NCBI RefSeq assembly: GCF_022758295.1
Contig: NZ_JALDWJ010000007.1
Span: forward strand, 212,940 to 276,939
Length of the DNA: 64,000 nucleotides
Direction of reading: 5' to 3'
DNA from: Lysobacter sp. CFH 32150
GTDB taxonomy: Bacteria; Pseudomonadota; Gammaproteobacteria; Xanthomonadales; Xanthomonadaceae
Part shown: positions 52,769-60,322 of the stretch, in pieces
Numbering within the stretch: position 1 is the first letter of the stretch
Layout: each line of letters begins with the position of its first letter
The notes under the pieces: model-generated
Seen by the model: the letters and a program-made list of their open reading frames with translations, nothing else
What the model was told of the DNA's origin: nothing
Database searches by the model: none
Program-made: the position numbers and the translations under genes

Positions 52769-53704
52769 GTGGTCGCAGTGCAGGTGGTGGAGGATCGGAG
52801 AGTGTGCTTCGACTTCGAAGTCGACTTCTCCAATGGCGGTGGCATCCAGGGCCAGGGCTTCCGGCTGGACATCGACGGCGAGGAGATTTCCGACCAGGCA
52901 CTGGCGGACTACATCGTCCGCGATCTGCGCCTGCTCATGGTCGGCGAGGTGCGGATCCTCAACAAGCAGTTCATCAGCGAACGCCACAAGCGCAAGGCAA
53001 AAGTCGCGACGGAGGCCGTCGCAGAAACCAGGCATGGCGACCTGATCGACCTCAGCCACGTCGTACGCGACGGCGAGGTGGTGTTCCCCGGCCTGCCGGC
53101 ACCGCGGGTCACCGAGCACATGAGTCACGAGGACAGCCGCGACCGCTACGCGGACGGCGTCAGCTTCCAGATCGGACGCGTCGACATGGTTGCCAACACC
53201 GGCACCAGCATCGATGCGCCTTACCACCGTTACCCGGGGGCCATCGACATCGCCGACCTGCCGCTGGCGTCCATCGCGGACCTGGACGCGGTCGTGGTGC
53301 GGCTGTCGGGGATGCAGGGCCGCGCGATCACGCGCGAAGCCCTCGCGGCGACGGAAGTGCGCGGCCGCGCGGTGTTGCTGGACACGAGCCGTGCGCTGCA
53401 GTGGGGCGCGCCGGAGTACGTGGTGGATCCACCGTTCCTGGCGCGCGATGCGGCGGAATTCCTGCGGGACGAAGGCGCGCTGTTGGTGGGTATCGACGCC
53501 ATCAACATCGACGATACCGGCGATCCGCGCCGTCCGGCGCACTCCATCCTGCTCGAGGCGGGCATCCCCATCGTGGAGAACTTGGCGCGCCTGGACGCGC
53601 TGCCCATCGAGGGCTTCCGGTTTTCAGCAACCCCCATGCGGATTGCCGGCATCGGTGCTTTCCCGGTGCGTGCCTGGGCAAGGGTGCTGTCCGGAACAAC
53701 GTGA
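52769..53704 (+). CDS. Cyclase-family (kynurenine formamidase-like) hydrolase with an N-terminal extra domain
   Basis: 311 residues from GTG at 52769, with TTGGAG eight bases upstream. Residues 1-90 (FDFEVDFSNGGGIQGQGFRLDIDGEEISDQALADYIV) are a small extra domain. Then the cyclase core: DLIDLSHVVRDGEVVFPGLPAP, ANTGTSIDAPYHRYPG and later VGIDAINIDDTGDPRRPAHSILL. In KynB-like enzymes the metal motif is HxGTHxDxPxH; the first His here is Ser (GTSIDAPYH), a subfamily variant that keeps the Asp and final His. The substrate is unknown. The stop lies at the border of a long palindrome. Confidence 0.8.
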   Translation: MVAVQVVEDRRVCFDFEVDFSNGGGIQGQGFRLDIDGEEISDQALADYIVRDLRLLMVGEVRILNKQFISERHKRKAKVATEAVAETRHGDLIDLSHVVRDGEVVFPGLPAPRVTEHMSHEDSRDRYADGVSFQIGRVDMVANTGTSIDAPYHRYPGAIDIADLPLASIADLDAVVVRLSGMQGRAITREALAATEVRGRAVLLDTSRALQWGAPEYVVDPPFLARDAAEFLRDEGALLVGIDAINIDDTGDPRRPAHSILLEAGIPIVENLARLDALPIEGFRFSATPMRIAGIGAFPVRAWARVLSGTT

Positions 53705-53757
53705 TCAAAGGGGACGGAGGTAATTAAGCGCGCTTAATTACCTCCGTCCCCTTTGAT
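53704..53757. repeat. Perfect 54-bp palindrome (GGGGACGGAGG family)
   Basis: Two 27-bp arms meet at 53730/53731. Each arm begins ATCAAAGGGGACGGAGGTAA and ends TTAAGCG. The cyclase stop codon (53702-53704) and the stop of the convergent small gene (53738) both touch or lie inside it. A partial extra copy of the outer arm follows at 53758-53772. The perfect symmetry suggests a mobile hairpin element that inserted between the two genes. Confidence 0.9.
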
Positions 53758-54115
53758 TCGTCCCCTTTGATTGGTAACTGCCCGCGCACGTGACGCGCCC
53801 GGGCTCAATCTGCAAGGTGTTCATGCGCAGGCTCTTCTCCAGCGCGAAGAACACATCGCGCGAGAAGAAGCCCATCACCGCGTAAGTGCCCGGCGCCAGA
53901 TTGGCCGAATAGAACTCGCCGTTCTGGAACGTGACCGTCTTCTTCTCGCCACTGCTGCCCATGTACATCTTGGCCGGCTTGATCCGCATCAGGACCACAT
54001 GCGTCACGCCGACATCGGAATCGGTGGTGTCGAACGATCCGAATGCCAGCCCAGTTCCGGGCTCCGCGTTGTCGCCCGCGAGCGCCACGCCCGATACCAG
54101 CATGCGACCAGCCAT
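53738..54115 (-). CDS. Hypothetical secreted protein, probably truncated at both ends
   Basis: 125 residues from ATG at 54115. A remnant of a signal peptide (RMLVSGVALAGDNAEPG) and then THVVLMRIKPAKMYMGSSG, VTFQNGEFYSANLAPGTYAVMGFFSRD, and LRMNTLQIEPGRVTCAGSYQ follow. The final residues (SKGTNQRGRR) are coded by the 53704 palindrome and its partial copy, so the original C-terminus was replaced. The 5' side is next to another repeat-like segment. It may therefore be a decayed gene. The function is unknown. Confidence 0.5.
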   Translation of the reverse strand: MAGRMLVSGVALAGDNAEPGTGLAFGSFDTTDSDVGVTHVVLMRIKPAKMYMGSSGEKKTVTFQNGEFYSANLAPGTYAVMGFFSRDVFFALEKSLRMNTLQIEPGRVTCAGSYQSKGTNQRGRR

Positions 54116-54192
54116 GTGCGAAAGGATCCGACCCCTTTGTTGCAGCTCTCTTGGCATCCGTTGCACTGCCCCGCTTCGCCGACTACCGTGGC

Positions 54193-54252
54193 GCATCACT
54201 ACTCGTTCAAGCCGAAGCTGCTTCGCCGCTCGGCTTGACCCAGGCGTTAGGC
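54193..54252 (+). repeat. attC-like site 1 (plus orientation)
   Basis: The right core GTTAGGC lies at 54246-54252. The inner arms TCAAGCCG (54207-54214) and CGGCTTGA (54231-54238) are perfect and have the spacing of an integron attC site of the Xanthomonas type. The left core (GCATCAC, 54193-54199) is degenerate against the RYYYAAC consensus. The serine hydrolase gene starts 19 bp later, as expected for the next cassette. Confidence 0.65.
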
Positions 54253-54271
54253 GGCACTGACAGGTGAGCCC

Positions 54272-55369
54272 ATGAAAGGCGTGATGGCCTTCCTTCTTGC
54301 ATCGATGGCATGCGCCGACGTGTCGGCGGAGCAGAATCAACGTCATGCGGGCGCAGCATCACCAGATATTCCCGCCTTTGTCGCACACCTGGACGTCCTC
54401 CGCAAAGCTTCGAACATCCCGGGTTTGTCTGTCGCTGTCGTGAAGGATCAAGCGATCGTTCTCGCATTGGGCTTGGGCTACGCAGACGCCGAACACCGCA
54501 TTCCTGCTACTGCCGAGACGCCCTACGACATTGCGTCGGTCGCCAAACCGCTCTCGGCTGTCGTTGCTCTCCGGCTTGTCGAGGAAGGAGTGCTGGACCT
54601 CGACCGACCGATGGCGGACTACAGCGAATGGGGAGAGTTCTGCACCGAGTTCAGTCAGCAACCGTCGATATTTGCTAAAGAGCTCCGCTGCCAGCCCCAG
54701 GGCCACACGCTCCGGCACTTACTCTCTCACACGGCCACATCGACGCCCGGCAACCACTTCTCCTACAACCCCGTGCTGTACTCCTGGGCGTCGCGGCCCA
54801 TCATGGCGGCCGCTGACACACCCTTCTCGACTCTGGTCGAACGGTATGTCTTCGTGCCTGCCGGCATGACGCGATCGGCGCGGAAACATCGGGATTTGCC
54901 CGTGCGAGAGGACCTCGCAAAGCGCCTTGCACCGCCGCATCGAGTCGCGGCATCTGGTGCCATCGAACGCGCTCCAGCGCTGTCAGCCCAGGGAGACGGC
55001 GCCGCGGGCGGCGTCATCACGACGGTCCTCGACCTTGCCAGGTTCGACGTCGCACTGGACCAGGGGAAACTGATATCGGCGCAGTCACGAGAAACGATGA
55101 TGGCGCCGGCGCGATCGGGCAACGGCGACGCGCTCCCGTATGGCCTTGGTTGGTTTGTGCAGGAATACCAGGGACATGCCCTCGTCTGGCACTCGGGATG
55201 GTGGGACGATGCGTACTCCGCGCTGTATTTGAAGATCCCAGCCCTGGACCTCAGCTTCATCGTGTTGGCCAACAGTGAAGGTGTCTGGTGGGATAACCCA
55301 CTCGACCAAGCGGAGGTCCAGCGCTCTGAGTTCGCGCAGGCGTTTATTCGGGCATTCGTAGATGACTGA
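54272..55369 (+). CDS. Serine hydrolase of the beta-lactamase/penicillin-binding class C type, in a probable gene cassette
   Basis: 365 residues. A signal peptide (MKGVMAFLLASMACADVSA) is followed by the class C/esterase-EstB fold. Ser89-x-x-Lys92 (IASVAKPLS) is the catalytic pair, Tyr165-Asn166 (FSYNPVLY) the second motif, and HSG at 307-309 (VWHSGWW) replaces the usual KTG. It resembles serine hydrolases (PF00144), which include esterases and D-aminopeptidases; resistance is not implied. It sits between attC-like sites 1 and 2 and so is probably a mobile cassette. Confidence 0.85.
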   Translation: MKGVMAFLLASMACADVSAEQNQRHAGAASPDIPAFVAHLDVLRKASNIPGLSVAVVKDQAIVLALGLGYADAEHRIPATAETPYDIASVAKPLSAVVALRLVEEGVLDLDRPMADYSEWGEFCTEFSQQPSIFAKELRCQPQGHTLRHLLSHTATSTPGNHFSYNPVLYSWASRPIMAAADTPFSTLVERYVFVPAGMTRSARKHRDLPVREDLAKRLAPPHRVAASGAIERAPALSAQGDGAAGGVITTVLDLARFDVALDQGKLISAQSRETMMAPARSGNGDALPYGLGWFVQEYQGHALVWHSGWWDDAYSALYLKIPALDLSFIVLANSEGVWWDNPLDQAEVQRSEFAQAFIRAFVDD

Positions 55370-55387
55370 CCACACTTTGTGGCCGCC

Positions 55388-55447
55388 GCCTCGCGCCTGA
55401 ATTAAGCCGAGCCGCGAAACGGCTTCGGCTTGAATGAATTGTTAGCA
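55388..55447 (-). repeat. attC-like site 2 (minus orientation)
   Basis: Read on the minus strand it begins TGCTAAC (55447-55441), continues AATTCATTCAAGCCGA, and ends near GCGAGGC (55394-55388), where the expected GTTAGGC is mutated. The inner arms AAGCCGA (55404-55410) and TCGGCTT (55425-55431) match. Its orientation is opposite to site 1. The TAA of the adjacent minus-strand gene lies inside TGCTAAC, as in normal cassettes. Confidence 0.65.
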
Positions 55448-55801
55448 CTCGTCCGATGGACGAATCACTGCGTCTTTACCAGGCCGACACGCAAGCTCGT
55501 AATGATGGCCGCCAACGAAGTTGAAGGTAATACGCGAACCCTCCTTCATCTGCGGATCGTTGGGACAGGAGTACCACACGGTCTTGAGGCCAGCCGTGAC
55601 GTTGGCGGAGAGACGTTGGCCAAAAGCGCGTGGCTGTGAATCAATGGCATCAATGCCATAGGCAATGCCGACGAGCGTTTGGTCCTCCGAGACAAAGGTG
55701 ATGGAGGCAGGCTCGGCAGACTGGTGTGGTTGGACTGGCAGGGCTTGGCCGTCTGCTGCAGCCAAAGCGGACACGACAAGCAGGCTAGATACGCTACCCA
55801 T
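55442..55801 (-). CDS. Small secreted protein in an inverted cassette
   Basis: 119 residues from ATG at 55801, with GAGGTG upstream. A signal peptide (GSVSSLLVVSALAAADG) precedes a soluble domain: SITFVSEDQTLVGIAYGIDAI, AGLKTVWYSCPNDPQMKEGSRITFNFVGGHHYELACRPG. Two cysteines probably form a disulfide. No family is recognised. Its stop codon TAA is the TAA of the attC-like site 2, so gene and attC form a cassette read on the minus strand. Confidence 0.6.
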   Translation of the reverse strand: MGSVSSLLVVSALAAADGQALPVQPHQSAEPASITFVSEDQTLVGIAYGIDAIDSQPRAFGQRLSANVTAGLKTVWYSCPNDPQMKEGSRITFNFVGGHHYELACRPGKDAVIRPSDEC

Positions 55802-55921
55802 GATGATCACCTCGTTGTGGCCCAAGAGGACAGTGCGACAGATCAGTTCTGCAGTGGTTCGGCGGTGTGGGTGCCGGGGCGCCTAGCGGTCGGTGAAAGG
55901 CGACGAAAGGTAGGTGATGAG

Positions 55922-55950
55922 TGCTAACAATCCATTCAAGCCGAAGCCCC
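55922..55950 (+). repeat. attC-like site 3, truncated
   Basis: TGCTAACAATCCATTCAAGC and CGAAGCC match the left half of site 2 read in the plus direction. The right half is missing; a GGACGGAGG-family element begins at 55957. Sites 2 and 3 are inverted copies of each other around the small secreted gene. Confidence 0.6.
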
Positions 55951-55956
55951 CTCGGG

Positions 55957-55978
55957 TTAATTGCCTCCGTCCCCTTTT
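55957..55978. repeat. Half copy of the GGGGACGGAGG family
   Basis: TTAATTGCCTCCGTCCCC followed by TTTT matches the right arm of the 53704 palindrome, with C for T in the A/T part. It directly follows the truncated attC site, so it may have cut that site. Confidence 0.65.
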
Positions 55979-56063
55979 GTTGCCGCGATCATCGCTGCCC
56001 TCTCAGCATCCGCCGGCGCCGCACCGCTGGCCTTTGGTGTATAGATTTTGGACTCAACGCCAA

Positions 56064-56654
56064 CTAGGGCTTGGCCAGGATGGCGATACGTTCCGCCAAC
56101 GCCGCGTTGCCCTGCTGCTGAGCCAACGTCTGCGCATTGACTCCACTGGCGTCGGTCGCGCTGAAATCCGCGCCACGTTCGGCCAAACGGTCGATCAACG
56201 ACTCGCGCCCGAATAATGCCGCGAACATCGCAGCGGTCTGACGCATTGTGTTTCGCACGTTGACATCGGTTCGCGTCTCGCGCAGTAGCCGCTCGGCAAC
56301 TGCCGTTTCGCCTTTGAACAACGCCCCCATCAACGCCGTGTTGCCGCGTGCGTCGGCCGCATTGGGATCGGCGCCTGCCTCGAGCAGCACGTCCACGATC
56401 CCGAGTCGACCGTAATAGGCAGCAAGTATCAGCGGAGTGGAACCGCGCTCATCCCGCGACTCGACATCGACGCCTTTCGCGATCAGGTCACGCAGCAAGG
56501 GGGCATCATCGGCGCGCACGGCATCGAAGACATAGGCGTTCAGCGTCTGCGGACGCAGATCCCTCGGTTCGGTGATATCCGCCGCGACTGCCACGAACGG
56601 AATCGCCATTGCGATGGAGAGGAGACTGCTCAGTAGCCAGGTGTTCATAAGCAT
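56064..56654 (-). CDS. ankB: Ankyrin-repeat protein next to catalase (AnkB-like)
   Basis: 196 residues. A signal or anchor segment (LLSSLLSIAMAIPFVAVAAD) is followed by about four ankyrin repeats (DDAPLLRDLIAKGVDVESRDERGSTPLILAAYYGRLGIVDVLLEAGADPNAADARGNTALMGAL). The location 98 bp after the catalase gene on the same strand recalls Pseudomonas katB-ankB, where AnkB supports catalase activity in the periplasm. The same partnership is likely here. Confidence 0.78.
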   Translation of the reverse strand: MLMNTWLLSSLLSIAMAIPFVAVAADITEPRDLRPQTLNAYVFDAVRADDAPLLRDLIAKGVDVESRDERGSTPLILAAYYGRLGIVDVLLEAGADPNAADARGNTALMGALFKGETAVAERLLRETRTDVNVRNTMRQTAAMFAALFGRESLIDRLAERGADFSATDASGVNAQTLAQQQGNAALAERIAILAKP

Positions 56655-56752
56655 CCGTTGTGGTTGTCACGGCACGGGGGAAAAGGATGCCCGGAGCGGT
56701 GCTCCGTCTTGGGAGAGCGGCGCATTGCGCCGCCCCGGGCGTGAACTGTGGT

Positions 56753-58276
56753 TTATTCGCTCAAGGTCGCGGATTGCTGCCGCACTTTGTCCAGATCGGC
56801 CTTCAATACCTGCACCAGACGGCTTCCGTAGTCGGCGTCGGCTTTGAAGAAGTAGGCGAGCATCGTGTAGCGGGTGTCCTCGTCCTTGACCTGCCCGAGG
56901 TCGCCAGCCAGGTTGCCGATGAGGTTCTTGCGCTCGGATGCGGACAACGATCGGTAGAACTCGCCGGCCTGACGGAAGTTGAGCGTACGGCCGATGCGAG
57001 CCTGCTGCGTGCTGCCCGACAGCGGCAGACGGCTGTACTGATCCCGACTGTTCTGTGGCTTGGGCGCGAGCCGCGAGGGCTCGTAGTTGACGGTGCCGGT
57101 TCGGCCGCCGTAGTTGAGCTGTCCGTCCTGATTGTTGTTATTGACCGCAACCTTCGGCGCGTTGATCGGCAACTGCATCACGTTGGTACCGATGCGATGC
57201 AGCTGGGTGTCCGCATAGGAAAACACCCGCCCCTGCAGCAGACGGTCTTCCGAGGGCTCGATACCCTGGACCAGATTCGCAGGGGCGAACGCGCTCTGTT
57301 CGGTCTCCTGGAACACGTTGCCCGGATTGCGGTTGAGCGTCATCGTGCCGACTTTCACCTCCGGCACACCGGTCCAGATCTTGGTCGGATCGAGCGGATC
57401 AAAATCGAACTTGCCCAGCTCGTCCGGTTGCAGGATCTGCACGTAGAGATCCCACTTGGGAAAATCCCCGCGCGCGACGGCTTCCATCAAGTCGCGCGAG
57501 GCGTGATTGAAGTCTGTGCCCTGCACCAGCCGGGCCTCGGCGGTACTCAGGTTCTTCTCGCCCTGCAGGCTGTTCCAGTGGAACTTGACGTAGACGTACT
57601 TACCGTCTGCATCGACCAGCTTGTAGGCATGCACCCCATTGCCGTCCATCTGCCGATAGTTGCTGGGTGTGCCGTAGTCCGAATAGACCCGCGAGAGCAT
57701 GTGCGTGGCTTCGGGCACATGGGAGAAGAAGTCGAATACGCGATTGGGATCCTGCAAATTGGTGTCCGGCCCGGGCTTGAGCGAGTGCACCATGTCCGGG
57801 AACTTGATTGCATCGCGGATGAAGAACACCGGCAGGTTGTTTCCGACCAGGTCCCAGTTGCCCTCGCTTGTGTAGAACTTGGTTGCGAAACCACGTGGAT
57901 CGCGCAGCGTTTCCGGCGAATGAGTCCCGTGAATGACGGTCGAGAAGCGAACGAAGACCGGCGTGATGGTGCCCGGTACGAACACCTTGGCCCGCGTGTA
58001 CCGGGAGATGTCCCCGGTCACGACGAATTCGCCGTGCGCCCCGGTACCACGAGCGTGGACGACGCGCTCGGGAACGCGCTCCCGGTCGAATCGCTGCAGC
58101 TTTTGAATCAGCTGTACGTCCTGGAGCAATACCGGTCCATCAGGACCCGCGGTTTGCGAATTCTGGTTGTCCCCGACCACTGCGCCGTTGTCGCGGGTCA
58201 AGGCTGTCTGTGCCATGGCCGAGCCGCTGACAACGACAGCGAGCGCGACCAACAAAGCTGGATTCTTGTACTGCAT
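56753..58276 (-). CDS. katB: Periplasmic monofunctional catalase (KatB type)
   Basis: 507 residues from ATG at 58276. A signal peptide (MQYKNPALLVALAVVVSGSAMA) precedes the catalase fold. The distal heme residues are His74 (RVVHARGTGAHG) and Asn147 (GNNLPVFFIRD), and the proximal ligand is Tyr354 in RVFSYADTQLHRIG. It converts hydrogen peroxide to water and oxygen. The length fits the small-subunit clade. It is transcribed with the ankyrin gene and probably by a peroxide-responsive regulator. Confidence 0.93.
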   Translation of the reverse strand: MQYKNPALLVALAVVVSGSAMAQTALTRDNGAVVGDNQNSQTAGPDGPVLLQDVQLIQKLQRFDRERVPERVVHARGTGAHGEFVVTGDISRYTRAKVFVPGTITPVFVRFSTVIHGTHSPETLRDPRGFATKFYTSEGNWDLVGNNLPVFFIRDAIKFPDMVHSLKPGPDTNLQDPNRVFDFFSHVPEATHMLSRVYSDYGTPSNYRQMDGNGVHAYKLVDADGKYVYVKFHWNSLQGEKNLSTAEARLVQGTDFNHASRDLMEAVARGDFPKWDLYVQILQPDELGKFDFDPLDPTKIWTGVPEVKVGTMTLNRNPGNVFQETEQSAFAPANLVQGIEPSEDRLLQGRVFSYADTQLHRIGTNVMQLPINAPKVAVNNNNQDGQLNYGGRTGTVNYEPSRLAPKPQNSRDQYSRLPLSGSTQQARIGRTLNFRQAGEFYRSLSASERKNLIGNLAGDLGQVKDEDTRYTMLAYFFKADADYGSRLVQVLKADLDKVRQQSATLSE

Positions 58277-58341
58277 CGGCAATCCTTGAAAGAGGTTTGC
58301 CGCTCTCCCACACGCAGGATCGAGGGAAGTTAGCTATCTGT

Positions 58342-58353
58342 AAAATCGATTTT
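58342..58353. promoter_or_regulatory. 12-bp palindrome upstream of catalase
   Basis: AAAATCGATTTT is perfectly symmetric and lies about 65 bp before the catalase start. It may be part of the promoter or a regulator site. I could not fit a full OxyR-type four-part motif. Confidence 0.35.
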
Positions 58354-58403
58354 CTGGATGAACCGAATAGGCTCTGCCTATCGAATTGCGGCCAACACCG
58401 AAT

Positions 58404-58486
58404 TGGGGACAGAGGCAATTAGTCCTCCTTAATTGCCTCCAAAACAGGGGTCAGAGTAGGTTTTCTTGAATTAGTACTCTGACCCC
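58404..58486. repeat. Two adjacent palindromic repeats of both families
   Basis: First: GAGGCAATTA (58412-58421) and TAATTGCCTC (58430-58439), preceded by TGGGGACA. Second: GGGGTCAGAGTA (58447-58458) and TACTCTGACCCC (58475-58486). The two families sit eight bases apart between the catalase and isochorismatase genes. Confidence 0.75.
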
Positions 58487-58556
58487 TTTTTCAGTTAGGA
58501 CTGCGGCTCTTGAACATGCAGGCCTAGAATTGACCTTCCTCCGAAGGAGCGCTGCC

Positions 58557-59183
58557 ATGTCCGATGTCACGCCCGTCCGCGATCCTCGCAACGATGCGTT
58601 GATCACGCCACAGAACGCCGTTCTCGCCCTGATCGACTACCAGCCGGAACAGTACGCAGGCGTCACGTCGATGCCGCACGACGAGCTGCTCGCCAACGTC
58701 ACGCTGCTGGGCGAAGTGGCCACCGCCTTCGCGCTGCCGGTCGTGCTGAGCACGGTGTACGTGCGCCATGGCATGGGCGCGACGAATCCCGAACTGCGCG
58801 CCGCGCTGCCGGGCGTGGAAGAAATCGATCGCACCACCATGAATTCGTGGGAAGACCCCGAGTTCCGCGACGCGGTCACCGCGACAGGTCGCCGCAAGCT
58901 GATCATCGCGGGCCTGTGGACCGAGGTCTGCGTCGCCTTCCCTACACTCGACGCCCTGCGTGAGGGCTTCGAGGTCTACTTCGTCGTCGATGCCATCGGC
59001 GGTGTCAGCACGACGGCGCACGAGGCCGCAGTGCAACGCATGATCCAGGCGGGCGCGACACCGATCACCGTACTTGCGCTGGCATGCGAACTGCAGCGCG
59101 ACTGGGGCCGCCCTGGCGCCGACCGCCTGCGCAGCGCGATGCGGGGATATTTCGTGGCACGACGCGGGCGACGTACGGGGTGA
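58557..59183 (+). CDS. Isochorismatase-family cysteine hydrolase
   Basis: 208 residues from ATG at 58557, with AAGGAG ahead. The catalytic triad is Asp27 (LALIDYQPEQ), Lys114 (GRRKLIIAGLWTE) and Cys125 (EVCVAF), as in nicotinamidase/YcaC-type hydrolases. The nearby sequence TTMNSWEDPEF resembles the YcaC group. The substrate is unknown. It ends 34 bp before a terminator and is separated from the catalase by repeats. Confidence 0.86.
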   Translation: MSDVTPVRDPRNDALITPQNAVLALIDYQPEQYAGVTSMPHDELLANVTLLGEVATAFALPVVLSTVYVRHGMGATNPELRAALPGVEEIDRTTMNSWEDPEFRDAVTATGRRKLIIAGLWTEVCVAFPTLDALREGFEVYFVVDAIGGVSTTAHEAAVQRMIQAGATPITVLALACELQRDWGRPGADRLRSAMRGYFVARRGRRTG

Positions 59184-59217
59184 AGCCGGTCGCTGCCACT
59201 ACCAAACCCCGTGTCAT

Positions 59218-59244
59218 GCGAAGGCCCCGGTGTGGGGCCTTCGC
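59218..59244 (+). terminator. Rho-independent terminator after the isochorismatase gene
   Basis: GCGAAGGCCCC (59218-59228) and GGGGCCTTCGC (59234-59244) form an 11-bp stem followed by TTT. Confidence 0.75.
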
Positions 59245-59259
59245 TTTCAGCGACTCGTA

Positions 59260-59286
59260 GGCGCATTAGCCAAGGCGTAATGCGCC
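59260..59286. repeat. GGCGCATTA palindrome
   Basis: GGCGCATTA (59260-59268) and TAATGCGCC (59278-59286) are perfect. A decayed relative is seen at 41491. The 59184-59494 gap holds only this, the terminator and the next repeat; no gene. Confidence 0.7.
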
Positions 59287-59400
59287 GAATGCCGAATGAT
59301 GGCTACTTCGCTTCCGCCAGCCGCGCTCGAATCGCCGGCGCCCACGCGCTGGACGCGAGTTCCTTCTCCAGCCGCGCAGCAGATTGGCCTCCACCTCAGG

Positions 59401-59440
59401 CCGGAACAAACGGGAACAAACGGGACGGAGGCAATTAAGC
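59401..59440. repeat. CGGGAACAAA tandem units joined to a GGGACGGAGG half element
   Basis: Two near-identical 10-bp units (CCGGAACAAA and CGGGAACAAA) run into CGGGACGGAGGCAATTAAGC, the half arm of the 53704 family. Confidence 0.6.
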
Positions 59441-59494
59441 AGAACTATTTGCATCGCGATCAACCGGCTGCTTTCAGCCAGAAGCGGACATCGC

Positions 59495-60271
59495 CTAATT
59501 CGCCCCGGGCACGGCGTATGGATCGAGATCTGCCAATGCCATCGTCGCGGCCATCTTTTCGGGCGAAATCAGCAACCGTTGGCTGGCAAACTTGCGCGCG
59601 CAACGTGCGGCCAAGACCGAAAAGGCGTGGCGCAGCGTTCGACCACCGTCGGATTCCAGCGCAGCGAACAGCGGCGCCTCCTTGCGAGGCGGCAGTATCT
59701 TGTCGACAACGGTGTCGCAGCGCATCCACGCATCGGTATGGCGCGTGGCGACGTTGATCAATTGAAATTCCAGGGCAAGGTGCGGTTGTCCCTGTTTCCT
59801 CATCGCGTAAACGTGCTGCCATGCCAGCGTGCGGACGTCCAGGATGAAGTCGACGTCTGGGTGCAGCGCGGCGATACGTTTCGGGCGCGTTTCGTCCGTC
59901 TGCGTGGTATCGACCGCGCGCGGCTGCAGTCCGTAGGCGTCGCGCAGTGCGGTGGCCAGCAAATCACGTGCGACGACGCTGGGGTCCGTCAGTTCGTTGC
60001 TCGTCTTGAATCCCTCGTCCTTCACTTTCGCCAGGGCGGGGTGCACCAGGACACCGGCCCACACCGCGCCGCGATCCGTTCGGATGTAAGGCGTTGGCGC
60101 ATGCAGCGTGATCGCCATCGTCTTGCCTTGCATCGAAAGAATGTCGATCGCCGTCAGGTGCGTGCGGTCCTGGATGCGCGCGGCGGGCGCCGGGAACGCG
60201 AGCGCGACAATCGAGAGCGCGCATGCCATCGAAAGCATTGGACGCCGAGTCCGGATATTCGTCGAGTCCAC
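59495..60271 (-). CDS. Hypothetical exported protein
   Basis: 258 residues from GTG at 60271 (GGGGAA nine bases upstream); ATG at 60238 is the alternative. A signal peptide (MLSMACALSIVALAFPAPAA) precedes a soluble domain with TLHAPTPYIRTDRGAVWAGVLVHPALAKV, DFILDVRTLAWQHVYAM and HTDAWMRCDTVVDKILPP. I do not recognise a family by name. Isolated gene. Confidence 0.65.
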   Translation of the reverse strand: MDSTNIRTRRPMLSMACALSIVALAFPAPAARIQDRTHLTAIDILSMQGKTMAITLHAPTPYIRTDRGAVWAGVLVHPALAKVKDEGFKTSNELTDPSVVARDLLATALRDAYGLQPRAVDTTQTDETRPKRIAALHPDVDFILDVRTLAWQHVYAMRKQGQPHLALEFQLINVATRHTDAWMRCDTVVDKILPPRKEAPLFAALESDGGRTLRHAFSVLAARCARKFASQRLLISPEKMAATMALADLDPYAVPGAN

Positions 60272-60322
60272 GCGCAAGTTCCCCAAACTGCTCAGTGATG
60301 CGCCAAGTTTACCAAGGCCCTG

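Noticed and set aside
55679-55927. Plus-strand frame ending at the truncated attC site
   Set aside because: It is antisense to the small secreted gene, lacks a ribosome-binding site and has no signal peptide; the shared TAA is explained by attC symmetry.
56660-58333. Long plus-strand frame (557 codons)
   Set aside because: It is antisense to the catalase, which has all heme residues. The amino-acid content lacks domain signals.
58325-58353. A full OxyR-type site upstream of catalase
   Set aside because: Only parts of the ATAG/CTAT spacing appear; the match is too weak for a confident call.
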